From Closterium sp. Naga37s-1 (lineage: Eukaryota > Streptophyta > Zygnematophyceae > Desmidiales > Closteriaceae): a stretch of 64,000 nt of DNA. The DNA lies in assembly GCA_947471745.1 (NCBI GenBank), contig CANJKZ010000068.1:4169501-4233500 (forward strand). Direction: 5' to 3'. Each line of letters opens with the position of its first letter. The first letter of the stretch is position 1. Shown here one piece after another: positions 1 to 10,950 of this stretch. Under the pieces are notes generated by a model, which worked only from the letters and a program-made list of their open reading frames with translations, did no database searches and was not told the DNA's origin. The position numbers and the translations under genes are program-made.

Positions 1-45
1 GCTCGTCGTCGCGTAGTTGTCGCCTTGGCCCTCCATGCCTGACAT
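1..45 (-). CDS. N-terminus of an LTR-retrotransposon gag (cut by window edge)
   Basis: On the minus strand an ATG at 45 opens 15 codons (MSGMEGQGDNYATTS) that run off the window. It lies about 150 bases downstream of a primer-binding site and LTR in the same orientation, which is where gag starts in LTR retrotransposons. The family cannot be decided from 15 residues. Confidence 0.45.
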   Translation of the reverse strand, partial: MSGMEGQGDNYATTS

Positions 46-189
46 TGCGCGTTCGAAATCCGAAATCAAGGGGGAGTGAAAAACACGGAACCGGTTTACG
101 TACCTGAAATTGGTGTTTAACAGTCGTCGCCCCCGCGGTTTTTTGAAGACTCGGTTTTAGTGGTCGAAATAACTTCGCGTGTAAACGGC

Positions 190-202
190 TCTGATTTCCA
201 AG
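190..202 (-). promoter_or_regulatory. Primer-binding site of the left LTR element
   Basis: Immediately inside the LTR end the minus strand reads CTTGGAAATCAGAGCC, close to the plant initiator-Met-tRNA primer site (TGGTATCAGAGC), with AA in place of TA. It fixes the LTR boundary and the element's orientation. Confidence 0.6.
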
Positions 203-571
203 TGTGAGGATGTAGGATCGAGCTTAGAAAAGAGAGTTGTAATTGAATGATCACCTGGGTACAACACGAGGCTATATATAGGCTCGACACAAGGCCCAGT
301 AACCAGGTGTTACGCGAAGGTTCTGAGGGTCGCGAAGCGTCCCGAACAGACCCTTCTCGAATTCGGTAGAAGGCAATTCAATGGTCAACCGAAAGCCCAG
401 AATTCGGTGCACGCAACCTAGCTCGGTGCTATAACTATAATAAAACATAGGAAAGCACATAGCCTAGGAAATCAAACAATTCATGCATTCATAAAATAAA
501 CCTATGCTAGAAATAGCATAATAAAGTCTAGGCAGGCAAGCATAGCTGGCATAAGCCGTCGTACTCTCACA
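203..571 (-). repeat. 5' LTR of an LTR retrotransposon
   Basis: A 369-bp LTR on the minus strand starts TGTGAGAG (571) and ends CTCACA (203), so the termini are TG...CA within a short inverted repeat. It has a TATATATAG stretch near 272. The related solo LTR at 3391-3752 shares both ends and long internal blocks, including the segment around GTTATAGCACCGA. The partner LTR lies outside the window, so no target duplication can be tested. Confidence 0.75.
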
Positions 572-865
572 CCGTGCAAGCCCTGATTCCTCAAAACGTC
601 ACCCCGACAGGATTAGAAGAAGCCAGGCAGGCAGCGCCGCCACAGTTTATCAAGCTGGACCACTACAATGCTCTGATGGAGCTGCTCGAAGGACGGAGGT
701 CGGAACCGTATGAGGTGCAAGGCACTGGTGTGGAAATTAAGGTGTATTCGAAGGTGACAAAGGCGTATCCGTGTGTTTTTCACCAGTCGGGGGATAAGAC
801 GACGAGTGGGGTGGTGTATGAGATAGTGGGGAATGGGACTTTGGATGCGATTGCTTTTGAAGGGG
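572..865 (+). other. Unrecognised open stretch between LTR and LINE tail
   Basis: An open frame of about 95 codons (from a GTG at 574; no ATG) lies between the LTR and the LINE poly-T. Its composition looks protein-like (residues such as LDHYNALMELLEGRR and KVTKAYPCVF), but I recognise no family. It may be an exon fragment of a host gene cut on both sides by transposons, or older element sequence. Confidence 0.3.
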
Positions 866-995
866 TTTTTTTTTTTTTTTTTTTTAATAGAAGGCGTTCC
901 ACTATATCAAGGATACAGCAAATACAGCCACAGTCGTAACTGTTTCAAAAGGGGGGACAGATGCACACGGTGTCATGAGTCACCCCCATCAACAT

Positions 996-2175
996 CTACA
1001 GTGGCTTAAATCTAGCTCTCCTATTCATCCAACCGCGTGCTGACATGAAATCCTCTCGCCACATAAGCGTGTTGCCTAACCGGGTGCTGACGTTCTCCAG
1101 TGCCATGATCTCGTCTCTCGCCAGGTGTTTCTTGGCCACGTGTCGCTTTTTCGCCCAAGCTTTTTTCCTCTTGATGCCCTCGTAGGTCCGCGCATGCAAG
1201 CAGAAAGCAGTCGCAATCCTCCGCATCACTTTTCCGCGCCGGAGTTTCTTTCCTCTGAAGACCGCGTGGCAACGCGCCACCCATAATTGGTGAAACGTGA
1301 TTGCTGACACCGTCAGCTCCGGGAAATCGGAGGATGTGCCCCCCCGCTGAAACATCAGATCCCCCAACGATTTCACTTTCCTCGACGGGTTTAGCCAGTG
1401 GATGGCACCGATCAACGCTTGCACCACCGGCTGGATAACCCGACAAGAGAATAGCGCGTGGTCCACCGTTTCCGCCTCCCCACTATGTGGGCATTTCACC
1501 CGCTCCCCCAGGAATCTTAGGCGGTCCCCCACTTGCAAGTTGGAATAGTGTGCGCGCAGCAGGACATCCCGAGCTTTTGCGGGGATGACATGCGAGCCCC
1601 TGCGCGCAATTGTCTTTTCGCAGTTGATTCGCTTCCCCAGCTTCTCTCCCATTTCTCTTGACGGACGTGCTGCCCCACATGTTCCTCCTCCAGCTCTGCT
1701 CTCAGCTGCCTCAGGGAGGCGACGATGTCTCCCACACAGAGGTCTGTTCCCAACAGCCTGACGCGAGGGTCACCCAGCTCCCCTGCCACCTTCTCTCCCG
1801 CCATTGCAAGCGGCGTGACTGCAGACACCGATAGTAGGCAGATACTCGCTCCCTCTGGCACGAACCAGGACGCTCCGTCACCTCGTCGCCACATCTTTGC
1901 ACATCTTAACAGGTTGCCACACACCTTAGTTATCCACCACAGTTGTTCTTGGCGGCCCACAGCGCGAACCACCCTCGTTGCCTCTTGAATCCGCTCGCCC
2001 CGAGCTTTTTCAGGACCCGAGCCTTCCATTCGACCGGTACTGCCTCAAACACAACTGCTGCTAGCGCCGCTGCCTCTTTGCTGCCCAACAAACGCGCTAG
2101 CTGATCCAGAAATTTAGGACTCCGGGTGCCATCCACCCACTTCATCACCAGGTCCCCCACGGCGATGTCGCGCAA
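996..2175 (-). pseudogene. LINE ORF2 C-terminal part with zinc-finger/RNase-like tail
   Basis: This is the 3' part of LINE ORF2 in at least three frames (pieces around 2175-1930, 2029-1517 and 1652-996), showing frameshifts. The last piece has the zf-RVT pattern common at the end of plant LINE ORF2: a Cys in GERVKCPHSGEAETVDH followed by ALFSC. It ends at 996, about 110 bases before the poly-A. Confidence 0.6.
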
Positions 2176-2451
2176 GCATCCGTCCTCCTTCCTTCTCCCA
2201 AAAGGGCAACTCTCACCCCGTAGTATGTGTCAGTTGAAAACTACCCGCTCCTTCTCCACATCCCATCTGGTTTTGCTCGGCAGGTCGCGGGCGATAGGGG
2301 ACGCCATCACTACTGCCGCAATCGCCTTCCATCGCTCACTCCTCCCCCCCCCACGCCTTGAGCAGGGCCTCATGCGCATAGAATGACACGTAGCCGAGAG
2401 GGAGGCGTGCCGCCTTCTCCGCTAGGGTTCTCCTCAGGGAGGACTCCTCAG

Positions 2452-3998
2452 TCAGGAGCCCGCCTGCCGAGCGTCGAGCCGGTTTCGGAGGTTGATTACC
2501 CCCAGCCCCCCATCACTCCTCCTCATCTGCATTAGCTCCGCGCTCCACAGGATGAAACCGGGCCCCACACTCGCCCTTCCTCCAGACACGAAAGCGTGAC
2601 ACAGCCTCCGGAGCTCCTCCCATATGGTGTCCGGTGGGGGATACACCTGCGCCTGGAAAGGCGCAATGGGCATGACGTACGCATTGATCACCGCTACACG
2701 TGCTGTCGTAGTAAGATATTTCTCTTCCCGTTTCTTAAGCTCCGTCTCCATCCTCCGCAGTGCCTTTTCCACGATGGCTTTGCGTCCCCTCCCGATGTGA
2801 TCCATACCCCCAGCAGGCGCTCAAGCTCATCCCGCGCCGTCCATTTGAAGGGAGAGACCGGCAGCGGCGGCTCATCCCGCTGTCTTCCGAGTGGCATCAC
2901 CACAGTTTTGTCACAGTTTGCCTCCAGCCCCGACATCTGCTCGAAGTCCCGGAGCAGCTTTTCCGCCATGCCAAGCTGCGTTCGCCCTTTCAGCAGAAAG
3001 GTAGTATCGTCTGCGTAGCCCAGGTACGTCAGCTTCCCTGCCCCGTAATGTCCACACCGAGATGCCTTCTTTGCGCTTCCTGACAGAGAGGCTCCACCGC
3101 ACAAACGAATAGGTACGGCGCGAGAGGACAGCCCTGCCTCACGTCGGTCTGTACTGGCACTTCGTCCCCGAGCCAGCCATCATTGCAGATGCGTGTTGCC
3201 GCCCCTTGGTGCAGGCCCTCAACCCACTTCACGTACTCATCCGGGAACCCCATTCTCCTCAGCACTTCGAACAGGTACCCCCTAGAAACGGAATCAAACG
3301 CCTTCCTGAAGTCTACCAGCAGATGCAGCCAATCCTCTCCCCCGGAGTTGGCCACGTCGATTGCATCCACCGCAATCGCCACTTCACCAGTGTGAGAGTA
3401 CGATGGCTTTGCTGGACTTTACTTGCTTGATTCTAATTTATTACGCATTATCTAGCTTAGCTTTATTTTGCTTTGCTTGCTTATGCTTGATTTCCTAGGT
3501 TAGGTGCATTCCTATATGTTATTATAGTTATAGCACCGAACCAGGTTACGTGTACCGAACTCAAGCCTTTTCGGTTCCCACAGAATTGCTTTCTACTCAG
3601 TTCGGGAAGGTTCTGTTTGGGACGCTTCGCGACCCTCAGAACATTCGCGTAACACCTGGGTAACTGGCCTTGTGTCGAGCCTATATATAGCCTCGCCTTG
3701 TACCCAGGTGATTCATTCAATAGAATCATCTTTCCTGAACCAGATCCTCACAACCAGCCAGGTTCCGCCCAGGTAGAAATCCAAACTGCCCCGTAGACAC
3801 TACCTTCTCGAGCATATGCTTTATCCTGTTTGCCAGAATCTTCGCCACAAGCTTGTATGCCGTGCTTAACAGGGTGATCGGGCGATAATTCTGCAGATCC
3901 TCCTTGTCCCCCTTTTTGTGCAGAAGCACCGTCACCGCTGTCGAAAATTCTGCCGGCAGCGCCGCCGTCCGCTCAAACTCCTTCAAGAACTTCGTCAT
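2452..3998 (-). pseudogene. LINE reverse transcriptase, broken
   Basis: RT motifs appear in order on the minus strand: VLLHKKGDKEDLQNYRPITLL and GFLPGRN (3998-3758), VDFRKAFDSV and RQGCPLAPYLF (3382-3029), YLGYADDTTFLL with the catalytic ADD (3104-2694), then the thumb region (2805-2452). Breaks are the solo LTR at 3391-3752 and two frame changes near 3040 and 2750. Removing the LTR plus one copy of its 5-base target duplication (367 bases) puts 3998-3758 and 3382-3029 back in one frame, so the RT was open there when the LTR arrived. Confidence 0.8.
3391..3752 (+). mobile_element. Solo LTR inside the LINE
   Basis: A 362-bp LTR, TGTGAG...CTCACA, is flanked by the 5-base target duplication ACCAG (3386-3390 and 3753-3757). 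No internal sequence remains, so it is the product of LTR-LTR recombination. It is a relative of the LTR at 203-571 in the opposite orientation, so this family inserted at least twice in the neighbourhood. Confidence 0.9.
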
Positions 3999-4028
3999 GC
4001 GCCCGCCCAGAAGGTCCCATTGTGACTC

Positions 4029-5450
4029 CTAGAGCTCCTTCGGGAGACCGTCTCTCCCTGGGGTTTTACCAGTCGCCATTTCAGCCAGCGCCCTCTTGAT
4101 TTCCTCCTCCTCCCATGGTGCGCGTAGCGCCGTTGCATCCTCCGATGTGAAGCTTCTGTCCAATTTGAAGTCCACCGGTAAGCCCCCCGGCCCTGCCTTA
4201 GCTGCAAACAGGTCCAGGTAAAACTCGGATGCCGCTTTAAGAGCTTCCTTTGCCCCCGTGTGTTGCTTCCCCTGATAGTTCACCGCCTCTAGCCTTGTCT
4301 TCGCCTTCCTCGCCTTGATTTTCCCAGACAGGATCCCGGTGGGAGCCTCACCGTTCATCTCCACCTTGATGCCCGCCTGCTCTTGCATTTTCTGAAGCCT
4401 CCCATTCTCATATGCCTTGATCTTAGCCTCGCATTTCACCAGCCTCGCCTTCGTTCTTGTGCACCGTGGCCTGCTCATCACTTTCTGTCTCAGCTCCCCC
4501 ACCTCCCGTTCCAGGTGCACCGTTGTGGCTGCTACCCGCTTCCTTTCCTCCACCGTGTACGCCTTGAGTCCGACCTTGAGGGAGTTCGTGAGAGCCTCCT
4601 GATCACCCCCCCTCTCCTCGTTTCTCCGTGCTATTAGTGAAATCCTCTTCTGTACCCCAGGCCGCGCCACTTGGGATGCCGGAAGTCTCCACAAGCCTGG
4701 GCCAGCGTCCCCGTCCATCCCCGCGCTCAGCTTCATATGGACTGCGGACCAGTGATCAATGAACCGCTTGACAAGTCCCACATGCCACACCTCATGGACC
4801 ATATGCAGCATTGACTGCGAGACCAGGATGCGGTCTATCCTCGTGCTCTCCTGCATCGCCGCCGCGTAGAAGGTATACTCCCGCAGGCAAGGGTGAATTG
4901 CCCGAAAAGTGTCTCTCATGTCAAATCTGCCGCAGACCGCCATGAGTTTGTCATTCTCCCCTCTCGATCCAGCCCCTGATGTTTTGTCTAACGCTGGGTC
5001 CTCTACGATGTTCAGGTCTCCCGCAAGCACCACGTGGCTCCCACCGGGGATCGCCGCAACAAACGGCTGAAGCACGTCCCTGAAGTGCGGGCCCCTCGCC
5101 GTCGGGTTCGACGAGAAATAGGCTGCTATGACCACTACCTCTACCCTTCTCCATAATAGCGTCACCCGCACCAAACGGCCAGAGCCAACCTTGACCGGAT
5201 CTGTGAGAGTTACTTCAGGATTCCGTGATATGATCGCCACCCCTCCTGCTCTAGCAGCAGGTGAGACTGCAACGACCGAGACCGCTTGTATGTGAGTCCA
5301 AAAACTATGGTCCTCTTTAATCCTGGTGTCTGGTAGAATGATAATCTGCGCTGCCTTCGCCATCCATTCGTGAGTGTCATGCTGCTTCTGGAAACAACCA
5401 AGTCCGTTAACGCTCAACACGCTGAATGAGAGGGTGGTATGTTTACCCAT
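4029..5450 (-). CDS. LINE ORF2 endonuclease domain (473 codons to an in-frame stop)
   Basis: ATG at 5450 begins ORF2. Residues 1-250 form an exonuclease-endonuclease-phosphatase fold: SVNGLG (metal-binding Asn), LPDTR, AGDLNIV, RIDRILVS and IDHWSAV (Asp-His). A coiled, basic linker follows, then the start of the RT (TGKTPGRDGLP). The TAG at 4029-4031 is a premature stop; the same frame continues at 3998 into RT motifs. The enzyme nicks target DNA for target-primed reverse transcription. The usual catalytic Glu appears as Asp in LPDTR. Confidence 0.8.
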   Translation of the reverse strand: MGKHTTLSFSVLSVNGLGCFQKQHDTHEWMAKAAQIIILPDTRIKEDHSFWTHIQAVSVVAVSPAARAGGVAIISRNPEVTLTDPVKVGSGRLVRVTLLWRRVEVVVIAAYFSSNPTARGPHFRDVLQPFVAAIPGGSHVVLAGDLNIVEDPALDKTSGAGSRGENDKLMAVCGRFDMRDTFRAIHPCLREYTFYAAAMQESTRIDRILVSQSMLHMVHEVWHVGLVKRFIDHWSAVHMKLSAGMDGDAGPGLWRLPASQVARPGVQKRISLIARRNEERGGDQEALTNSLKVGLKAYTVEERKRVAATTVHLEREVGELRQKVMSRPRCTRTKARLVKCEAKIKAYENGRLQKMQEQAGIKVEMNGEAPTGILSGKIKARKAKTRLEAVNYQGKQHTGAKEALKAASEFYLDLFAAKAGPGGLPVDFKLDRSFTSEDATALRAPWEEEEIKRALAEMATGKTPGRDGLPKEL

Positions 5451-5859
5451 CTGGAACCTGTGACAGGCCCCAAAGCATCCACGGGCCGGAGGTGAGACTG
5501 CAGTTGCCAGGTGAAATCATCGTGTATATACTCCATGACATTACAGAGACTGCATCACCGCCTAACTAGTACCATGCTACTTCCTCCCCTCCCAACAGCT
5601 GATGCGACATCACTTTCGCTTTGCCCCATCGGCGCGAATACCAAACACCTTCTTCACCGCCTGCAATTTCTGCTTTGCCTTGCTCGCACGGGTTGCGACC
5701 CCGGCCGTTCCTATTGCAGATGCATGGCGGAAGGAGCTGATGTGTGCTGCCGCCTACTCAAAGGTCTCTCCGTGGGCATGGTCGCAGCACTCCTGGACGC
5801 ACAGCCACTCCTCCGCGCTGGACCCAGTCGAAATCAGGACTAACGCGGGATCCCGAAGA

Positions 5860-7056
5860 AGCTTCCTAACCACCCCTGCTGCCTTGAGGGGGGCCGCTGC
5901 AGAGCACGCGCATCACCACTCCGTCAGTATAAAGGAAGGTAAGGATAAACCAGCAGCGCAAACCCCGCCGTGCCGGTGAGACCCCCACCCCATTACTGTT
6001 AAGCGCATGGACCCTGCCTATCGACAAGGACCATTTGGCGATGCTGCTTTTATGCTCAACCACATACTCATCATGCAACTTATCCATGTGCTATCCCTGG
6101 CAGAGGCCACAAGATAGAGATGGAAAGTGCACAAGGTAGTGATTGTCAACGAGCGGGTCCTCCACCATGTGACGCTAGCGGTAAGTGTCCCCAGGGTGCG
6201 GAACCACCACGCCCCGAATCTTGTCCGTCCCCAGCCCGGAAACCGGATCAATCACACGGTGGAAACCCGCGCCTTGCAGGAACGCCGACCGCCCGCATTT
6301 CTGCAGCTTGTGGACCGCCAGCGACTCATAAACGATCATCGGCGTGATTTCCGCCGGCACACCCTTAAGAAGCACCTCTACTCCTTCCGGCATGTCAGCC
6401 TTCGCCTTCAAGAAGCTGCTGTTGATCGGGTGCTGCCAGCCGAATGAGTAGCGGGTCTTGCCATTCGCACCCACGTGATCCACCAAATGACAGCGAACCA
6501 CTTTCGCATCAACAAGGGAGGCGAACGTGACCTGCAGCCGACTATAGCGGACCCGCGACAGCCACGCCGGAAGCAGCTCCTGGCACGTGAGCGCACTTAA
6601 CGCATCCTCCGACACCAGAAGCGTCTTCCTCGGGTACACCAGAAGCGCACGCACTGATGCTTCCGCCGCGCGAACCTCCGAAGCAAGCGTATGCGGGATC
6701 AATAGCGTCAGCGTGACCCGCACCTTTGATGCAAGCAAGCCCTTCGCCTGCAGTTCGATCCCCTCATCCGAGTCATCACTCAACTATCCGTCATCCTCAT
6801 CTTCCTCCTCACTCATTTGCGCAGGAAGCTCCGAACGGCGAGATCCAGAAGGATCTTGCAGATCAGCCGAAGTCACAACGGGAGCACCATGATTCGGCGC
6901 AGACGCAGAGACCACTGGCGCGTCCTGAGCCGCGACGACCGCAGGAGCAGATGCCGCCTCATCAGCGACGACTTCCTATTCAGGCGCCGGCACCTGCGGT
7001 TCCTCAATGGGCGTCATCGTAGCAGCGGCCTTGGTAGTTCTGCCGTTTGGAGGCAT
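5860..7056 (-). pseudogene. LINE ORF1-like nucleic-acid-binding protein
   Basis: One minus frame from ATG 7056 (MPPNGRTTKAA) continues to about 5866 through stops at 6976, 6784, 6175 and near 6090. The central part (LQVTFASLVDAKVVRCHLVDHV, GVEVLLKGVPAEITPMIVYESL) resembles the RNA-binding ORF1 proteins of plant LINEs. Near the end CGLCQG..HMDKLH resembles a degenerate zinc knuckle. Its position upstream of ORF2 on the same strand supports this; the family assignment is by pattern only. Confidence 0.55.
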
Positions 7057-7946
7057 ACTGGGAAGTCGGGAACTTGGTAGATGCTTAGAAGCGATGTTGA
7101 CGACCTTTCCCAGTCTACTTAAGTAGCCAGATTGTTTCTTCCTGGACTTCCATTCCCAAGGTTGAGGTTGTTGAAGCCTTAGCCAAGGCGACGCTGTTCC
7201 TTGGGTATTGATGGCGAAAGCAATCTGGCTCGCCCTGTGAATGTTGGACCACACCATCGGCGTACCAGTAGGAGACGTACAGCAGGTACCTAGATTCCAT
7301 AGCGATAACTCTGACTCAGCAAATGCAATGTCTATGCTAAGCAGACGTGGAGCGCTAAGCCTTAGTGAACTGACAAGCCCTTGGGTTGACAATGACTGTT
7401 TGCCTGGTACTCGATAAGCGTGAAGGATACCCGCATTGTGGGTACAATTTGTAAGTCCGCTTATAGAGGGCGCCAAGCTGCAAAAAATGGTGTAGTCATT
7501 GTTAAAAATGTTATAGACACAGTAGGCTCCAATGTGCCTAAAACAAAAGATGAGTGCACAGTCGAATTTCTCCACTGCGGCTTTAAACGTTCATAGCGTT
7601 CTGGTCACCTTTTCAAATGACCTGATTCAACTTGGATCTGGAGCGTCTTAAAGTCGCCTACAATAAGCAATTTAGATCGCACGATTTCACCAAGAATTGA
7701 CGATACAGCGTCAGTTTGAACGAAATGGCACTATGGCAGCCACTATAATCTTAGAACACACAATAGAAAGGGTTACGAGTTGGGAATGACTCCCAGCTCC
7801 TACAAACCCCAAGAGCCGAGGTATAGTGATGTGGAACAGTGCCACACTGCCCCCAAACAGGAAGGGTCTCGAAACTACCCACCACAAGGGCCTACACCAA
7901 CTGAAATGTTACACTACACAAAGTAATGTAACTATTTGCATTATCT
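7057..7946. other. No clear gene; LINE 5' region and flank
   Basis: About 890 bases with no coding frame I can support. It includes the LINE 5' UTR (extent unknown) and unassigned sequence. Confidence 0.4.
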
Positions 7947-8045
7947 TTAGGTGTACCCTTTTGCGGGCTTCGAGATCACTTGTGTCTTGAAACCAAGGCC
8001 CGGGTTCTTCATCACAAACTCGTCCTTGAGTTCTTGATGGGTCTG
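7947..8045 (-). CDS. Possible terminal exon of an unknown gene
   Basis: On the minus strand a good 3' splice site (GTGTGTGCAG ending at 8046) precedes a 33-codon open stretch (QTHQELKDEFVMKNPG...KPAKGYT) ending in TAA at 7947-7949. The amino-acid composition is protein-like, but I do not recognise it and see no upstream exon. Confidence 0.2.
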   Translation of the reverse strand, partial: QTHQELKDEFVMKNPGLGFKTQVISKPAKGYT

Positions 8046-9054
8046 CTGCACACACCTGCGACACGCCGAACGTTCGACACACGACAAAAGAGAAACCGCG
8101 CACGGGACACACGACAAAACAGAAACCGCGCGTGAGACAAATGACCGCGTAACACGCGACTAGCGATAACTCGCTATTGACTCGACACACACATTCGACA
8201 GCATGACTCAACATTCACACACTATTATAAGCATGAAATGTATATCATCTCATGCCTCCATGCCATTCCATGCTCACACGCATGCACGCATACGGACAAG
8301 GGTTGCACCAACAAAAAATAGTCGAAGGTAGGTAGGACATTGTTGCGGTCGAAGCACCTGATAGTATCCATGGCTGCCTTAACATGACATCGGTGTCCAT
8401 TGCTGTTCGATTCGTTTGGTGTGCTTTTGAAGGGATGGATTTACAGTAGTTTAGTTTTATGATTGAGAATCCACTTTTGTTTTTCTCATGCTAGCGGGAA
8501 TGCTTGCACGGAGCACATGGGATGGCACACGACACAAGGCATACACCTTGCGCGGATTTTTAGACTGGTGTCCCGTCATTGTCCCGAGACGCGAACTACT
8601 TCTTGAGCTTCAGGTCTTCTCATTCTGGATGAGGCGAGCTTCAGCGACCTGAATGGACAAACCGAAAGAACACTTGGAAGGCAGCTGTGCGACTTTATTT
8701 TTGTAATTGTGACAGATTTCACATTTCAGCCTCTGCTCATCCGGGACCGTTCTTCCCAATGAACACACCCCGAACCCTTTTGTCCCTTCCTTTTCCCGCT
8801 CCTCTCCCTTCCTCCGCCTACCCCACTCTACTTCCCCCTTTCGCCCTCGCCTTGTTCAGTTGCCCCCCAGCGCGAGTGGGCCTGCTCGCACTGGCGAACT
8901 TTCACAGAGCTTTGCGAATCTTTCACAGAGCTTTTTGAACCTGCTTTTCCCACTCACTCGTCCTCCTTTTCCCGCCCTCTCTCATCTTGTTCTGCTGCTT
9001 CTATAATCCAATGCACTGAAAATACACTGTAGCCACGTCAACCTCACTTCACTG
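8046..9054. other. Intergenic, with a pyrimidine-rich promoter-like tract
   Basis: No gene seen. From 8770 to 8990 the plus strand is rich in C and T (for example CCTTCCTTTTCCCGCTCC), as is the region upstream of the second F-box/LRR gene. It probably contains the promoter and 5' UTR of the gene starting at 9055. Confidence 0.4.
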
Positions 9055-9948
9055 ATGGGCTTTAGAATCTTCCAGGGATTTAGACGGTTCTTTAGTCGAC
9101 AAAAAAAACCAGCTTTAGAGTCTTGTCGAGCCCAGCTAGTGGATTCTTCCATAAACATAGAAGATTTTCCCGATGACATTCTCGCGAGGATCTTATTCGG
9201 TGACGAGCAACCCGCGCTTAGGAAGTCGGACCGTGACGAATCATTGGGCGTCCTTCCCTTGACGCTGAATGACCTTCGTTTGATTCGCATTGAGAAAGGG
9301 TCACTATTACCAACACCTCCTCCTTCTGCGAATCTTTGCGAAATTCTTCTCATCTCCGCCGTCTGCCGTCGCTGGAGCAGCCTTTCGCGAAACTGCGTCA
9401 CCACGCTTCACCTCGCCGCCAACGACCAAGCCGCCGTTTGTAGCGAAAAACTCGCAGATTCTCTTGCTTCCTTCCCGAACCTCACCCACCTCCATATTAG
9501 CGACGGCTGCGTGAGGACTCTGAATGACGCGTTTTTCGCTCGCCTCGCCTCATCATGCTGGAGTCTCAAGATTCTCCACATCGGAACCCCATTGGAGCCG
9601 GAGGGTTCGTTTGAATTAGAAAAGGAAGAGCACTCAATCACAGACGACGGCTTGGATCTGTTTTTCCAACGGTGTTCTCAGCTCGAGCAGCTTTCGCTCT
9701 ACTGCCTCCATCCAGATGTTGAGCTCCGCGCTTCCTTCTACCAGCTAGCGCACCTGCATACTCTCCTTCTCCCGAGTGTTTCAGTGCTCGAAGCTCCCGA
9801 GCTTGCAAACCTCACTTCGCTCACCCATCTTCACATCCTTCCCGGTCAAATATTGATCAATAAGCACCTCGACAGCCTCGCTCGCCTCCCAAGCATCGCC
9901 ACTCTTTCCATGTCCGGCAGCGGCACACGATATTGCGGTCATTGCTAA
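9055..9948 (+). CDS. F-box/LRR protein, copy 1 (C-terminus decayed)
   Basis: 297 codons from ATG 9055. Residues about 35-115 form an F-box split by a low-complexity insert: INIEDFPDDILARILF ... ISAVCRRWSSLSR. After it come leucine-rich repeats: SFPNLTHLHISDG, SLKILHIG, QLEQLSLYCLHPD, LTSLTHLHILPG and LARLPSIATLSM. F-box/LRR proteins are substrate adaptors of SCF ubiquitin ligases; that role is known for the family, not shown here. The frame ends at a stop after GTRYCGHC, while the paralogue at 23853 continues into many more LRRs whose degenerate equivalents follow downstream here. It is therefore a truncated gene or a pseudogene. It is convergent with the prefoldin gene. Confidence 0.7.
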   Translation: MGFRIFQGFRRFFSRQKKPALESCRAQLVDSSINIEDFPDDILARILFGDEQPALRKSDRDESLGVLPLTLNDLRLIRIEKGSLLPTPPPSANLCEILLISAVCRRWSSLSRNCVTTLHLAANDQAAVCSEKLADSLASFPNLTHLHISDGCVRTLNDAFFARLASSCWSLKILHIGTPLEPEGSFELEKEEHSITDDGLDLFFQRCSQLEQLSLYCLHPDVELRASFYQLAHLHTLLLPSVSVLEAPELANLTSLTHLHILPGQILINKHLDSLARLPSIATLSMSGSGTRYCGHC

Positions 9949-10505
9949 CAAGGATTTTGCTAAGATCGTTGGGGTCAGATAACTTTTGAGTCGGACGGAC
10001 ATGGAGATAAGCAGCTGCAGATAAACAGCACCTTCATGGCGACTTAGGATTGCTGCTGCCGTGTCTCCGCGAGTTGACGTCTCACCGCAACCTAGATCGT
10101 AGCTCTGACTGGTGCTGCAGAAGCTGTTTCTCTCAGGCCTCCCAACTCCATGTTCCGGCTTTCTGCCCTGGAAACACTGGTGCTGCACAGCATGCCTCTT
10201 TCCCACCTCCCTGACTCCATCTGCCAACTCCCTGAAACCTCTGGGGCTGTACCACTTGCGTCGCCCTCTCTCTTTCTAAAGACAATCTTCTCGGAAATCT
10301 GCATCACCAGCAAACTCTGGTGCTTCCAGCTGCAGGAGAAATTCTGCTGCCTTGCTGCTCTTCAAACCAAGAGTCCCAAAGAACATCGAGCATCTGCATA
10401 AGCTGCACACGTTTTTCCTCAAAACGCTTCTCAAGCAACCGCATCTGCCGTCAATGTTTACTCGTCCTTTCTGACACAGCTTGAACTGAGCAACTGCAGG
10501 ACTTT
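9949..10505 (+). pseudogene. Degenerate LRR remainder of F-box/LRR copy 1
   Basis: Plus-strand pieces such as FRLSALETLVLHSMPLSHLPDSICQL (10153-10230) and, in another frame, a stretch matching KLHTFFLDGLLQQPRLPS of copy 2 show that the LRR domain once continued, now with stops and frameshifts. The best alignment partner is 36600-37010. Confidence 0.6.
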
Positions 10506-10539
10506 CGAAAGGGTGTGAATACATGGATGGTAGGAGGCC

Positions 10540-10795
10540 TGGGGGCAAAGCAGCACTAGCATTGCAAGCGTCCATCTGGTCTTCGGGCTGCTTGTCGGGT
10601 GGCATGGGATGAGTGCATGTCTCAAGTGGACAGGACCATACTCTGTCCATGACTGCACTCATCCGTCGACTATGATCCTGTGAATGGATGGATGGGTGCA
10701 GGGAAGCACTAGCATTGCAAGTGTCCGTCTGGTCTGGTCTTTGAGCTGCTTGTCGGGTGGCATGGCGTGAGTGCATGTCTGATCTGACTGAACCT
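10540..10795. repeat. Imperfect direct duplication
   Basis: About 85 bases beginning CACTAGCATTGCAAG (10549 and 10709) and running through CTGCTTGTCGGGTGGCATGG to GAGTGCATGTCT are present twice about 160 bases apart, with several differences. They lie between the convergent F-box copy 1 and prefoldin genes. No coding function seen. Confidence 0.65.
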
Positions 10796-10950
10796 GAGTG
10801 ATCCGTCCACGGTTCTGTATACTGCATAGTGGATTATCAAGCCAACCCACCATCCTCCTTATCATCTGATCTACCATGGTTGATACAGGTACGGTAACTT
10901 TTGCCTAGAAATACCGTTTTTCTTAGGACAAATACGGGCAAATGATAATT

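Larger units (their letters stand above)
866..7100 (-). mobile_element. LINE (non-LTR retrotransposon), decayed
   Basis: The element runs on the minus strand: ORF1-like protein (from about 7056), then ORF2 with endonuclease, reverse transcriptase and a C-terminal zinc-finger region, then a 3' UTR ending in a 20-base poly-A (poly-T at 866-885). ORF1 and ORF2 carry stops and frameshifts, so it is inactive. A solo LTR interrupts the RT. The exact 5' end is not resolved: the bases beside the poly-A (GCGATTGCTTTTGAAGG) were sought on the right side and not found. Confidence 0.85.
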
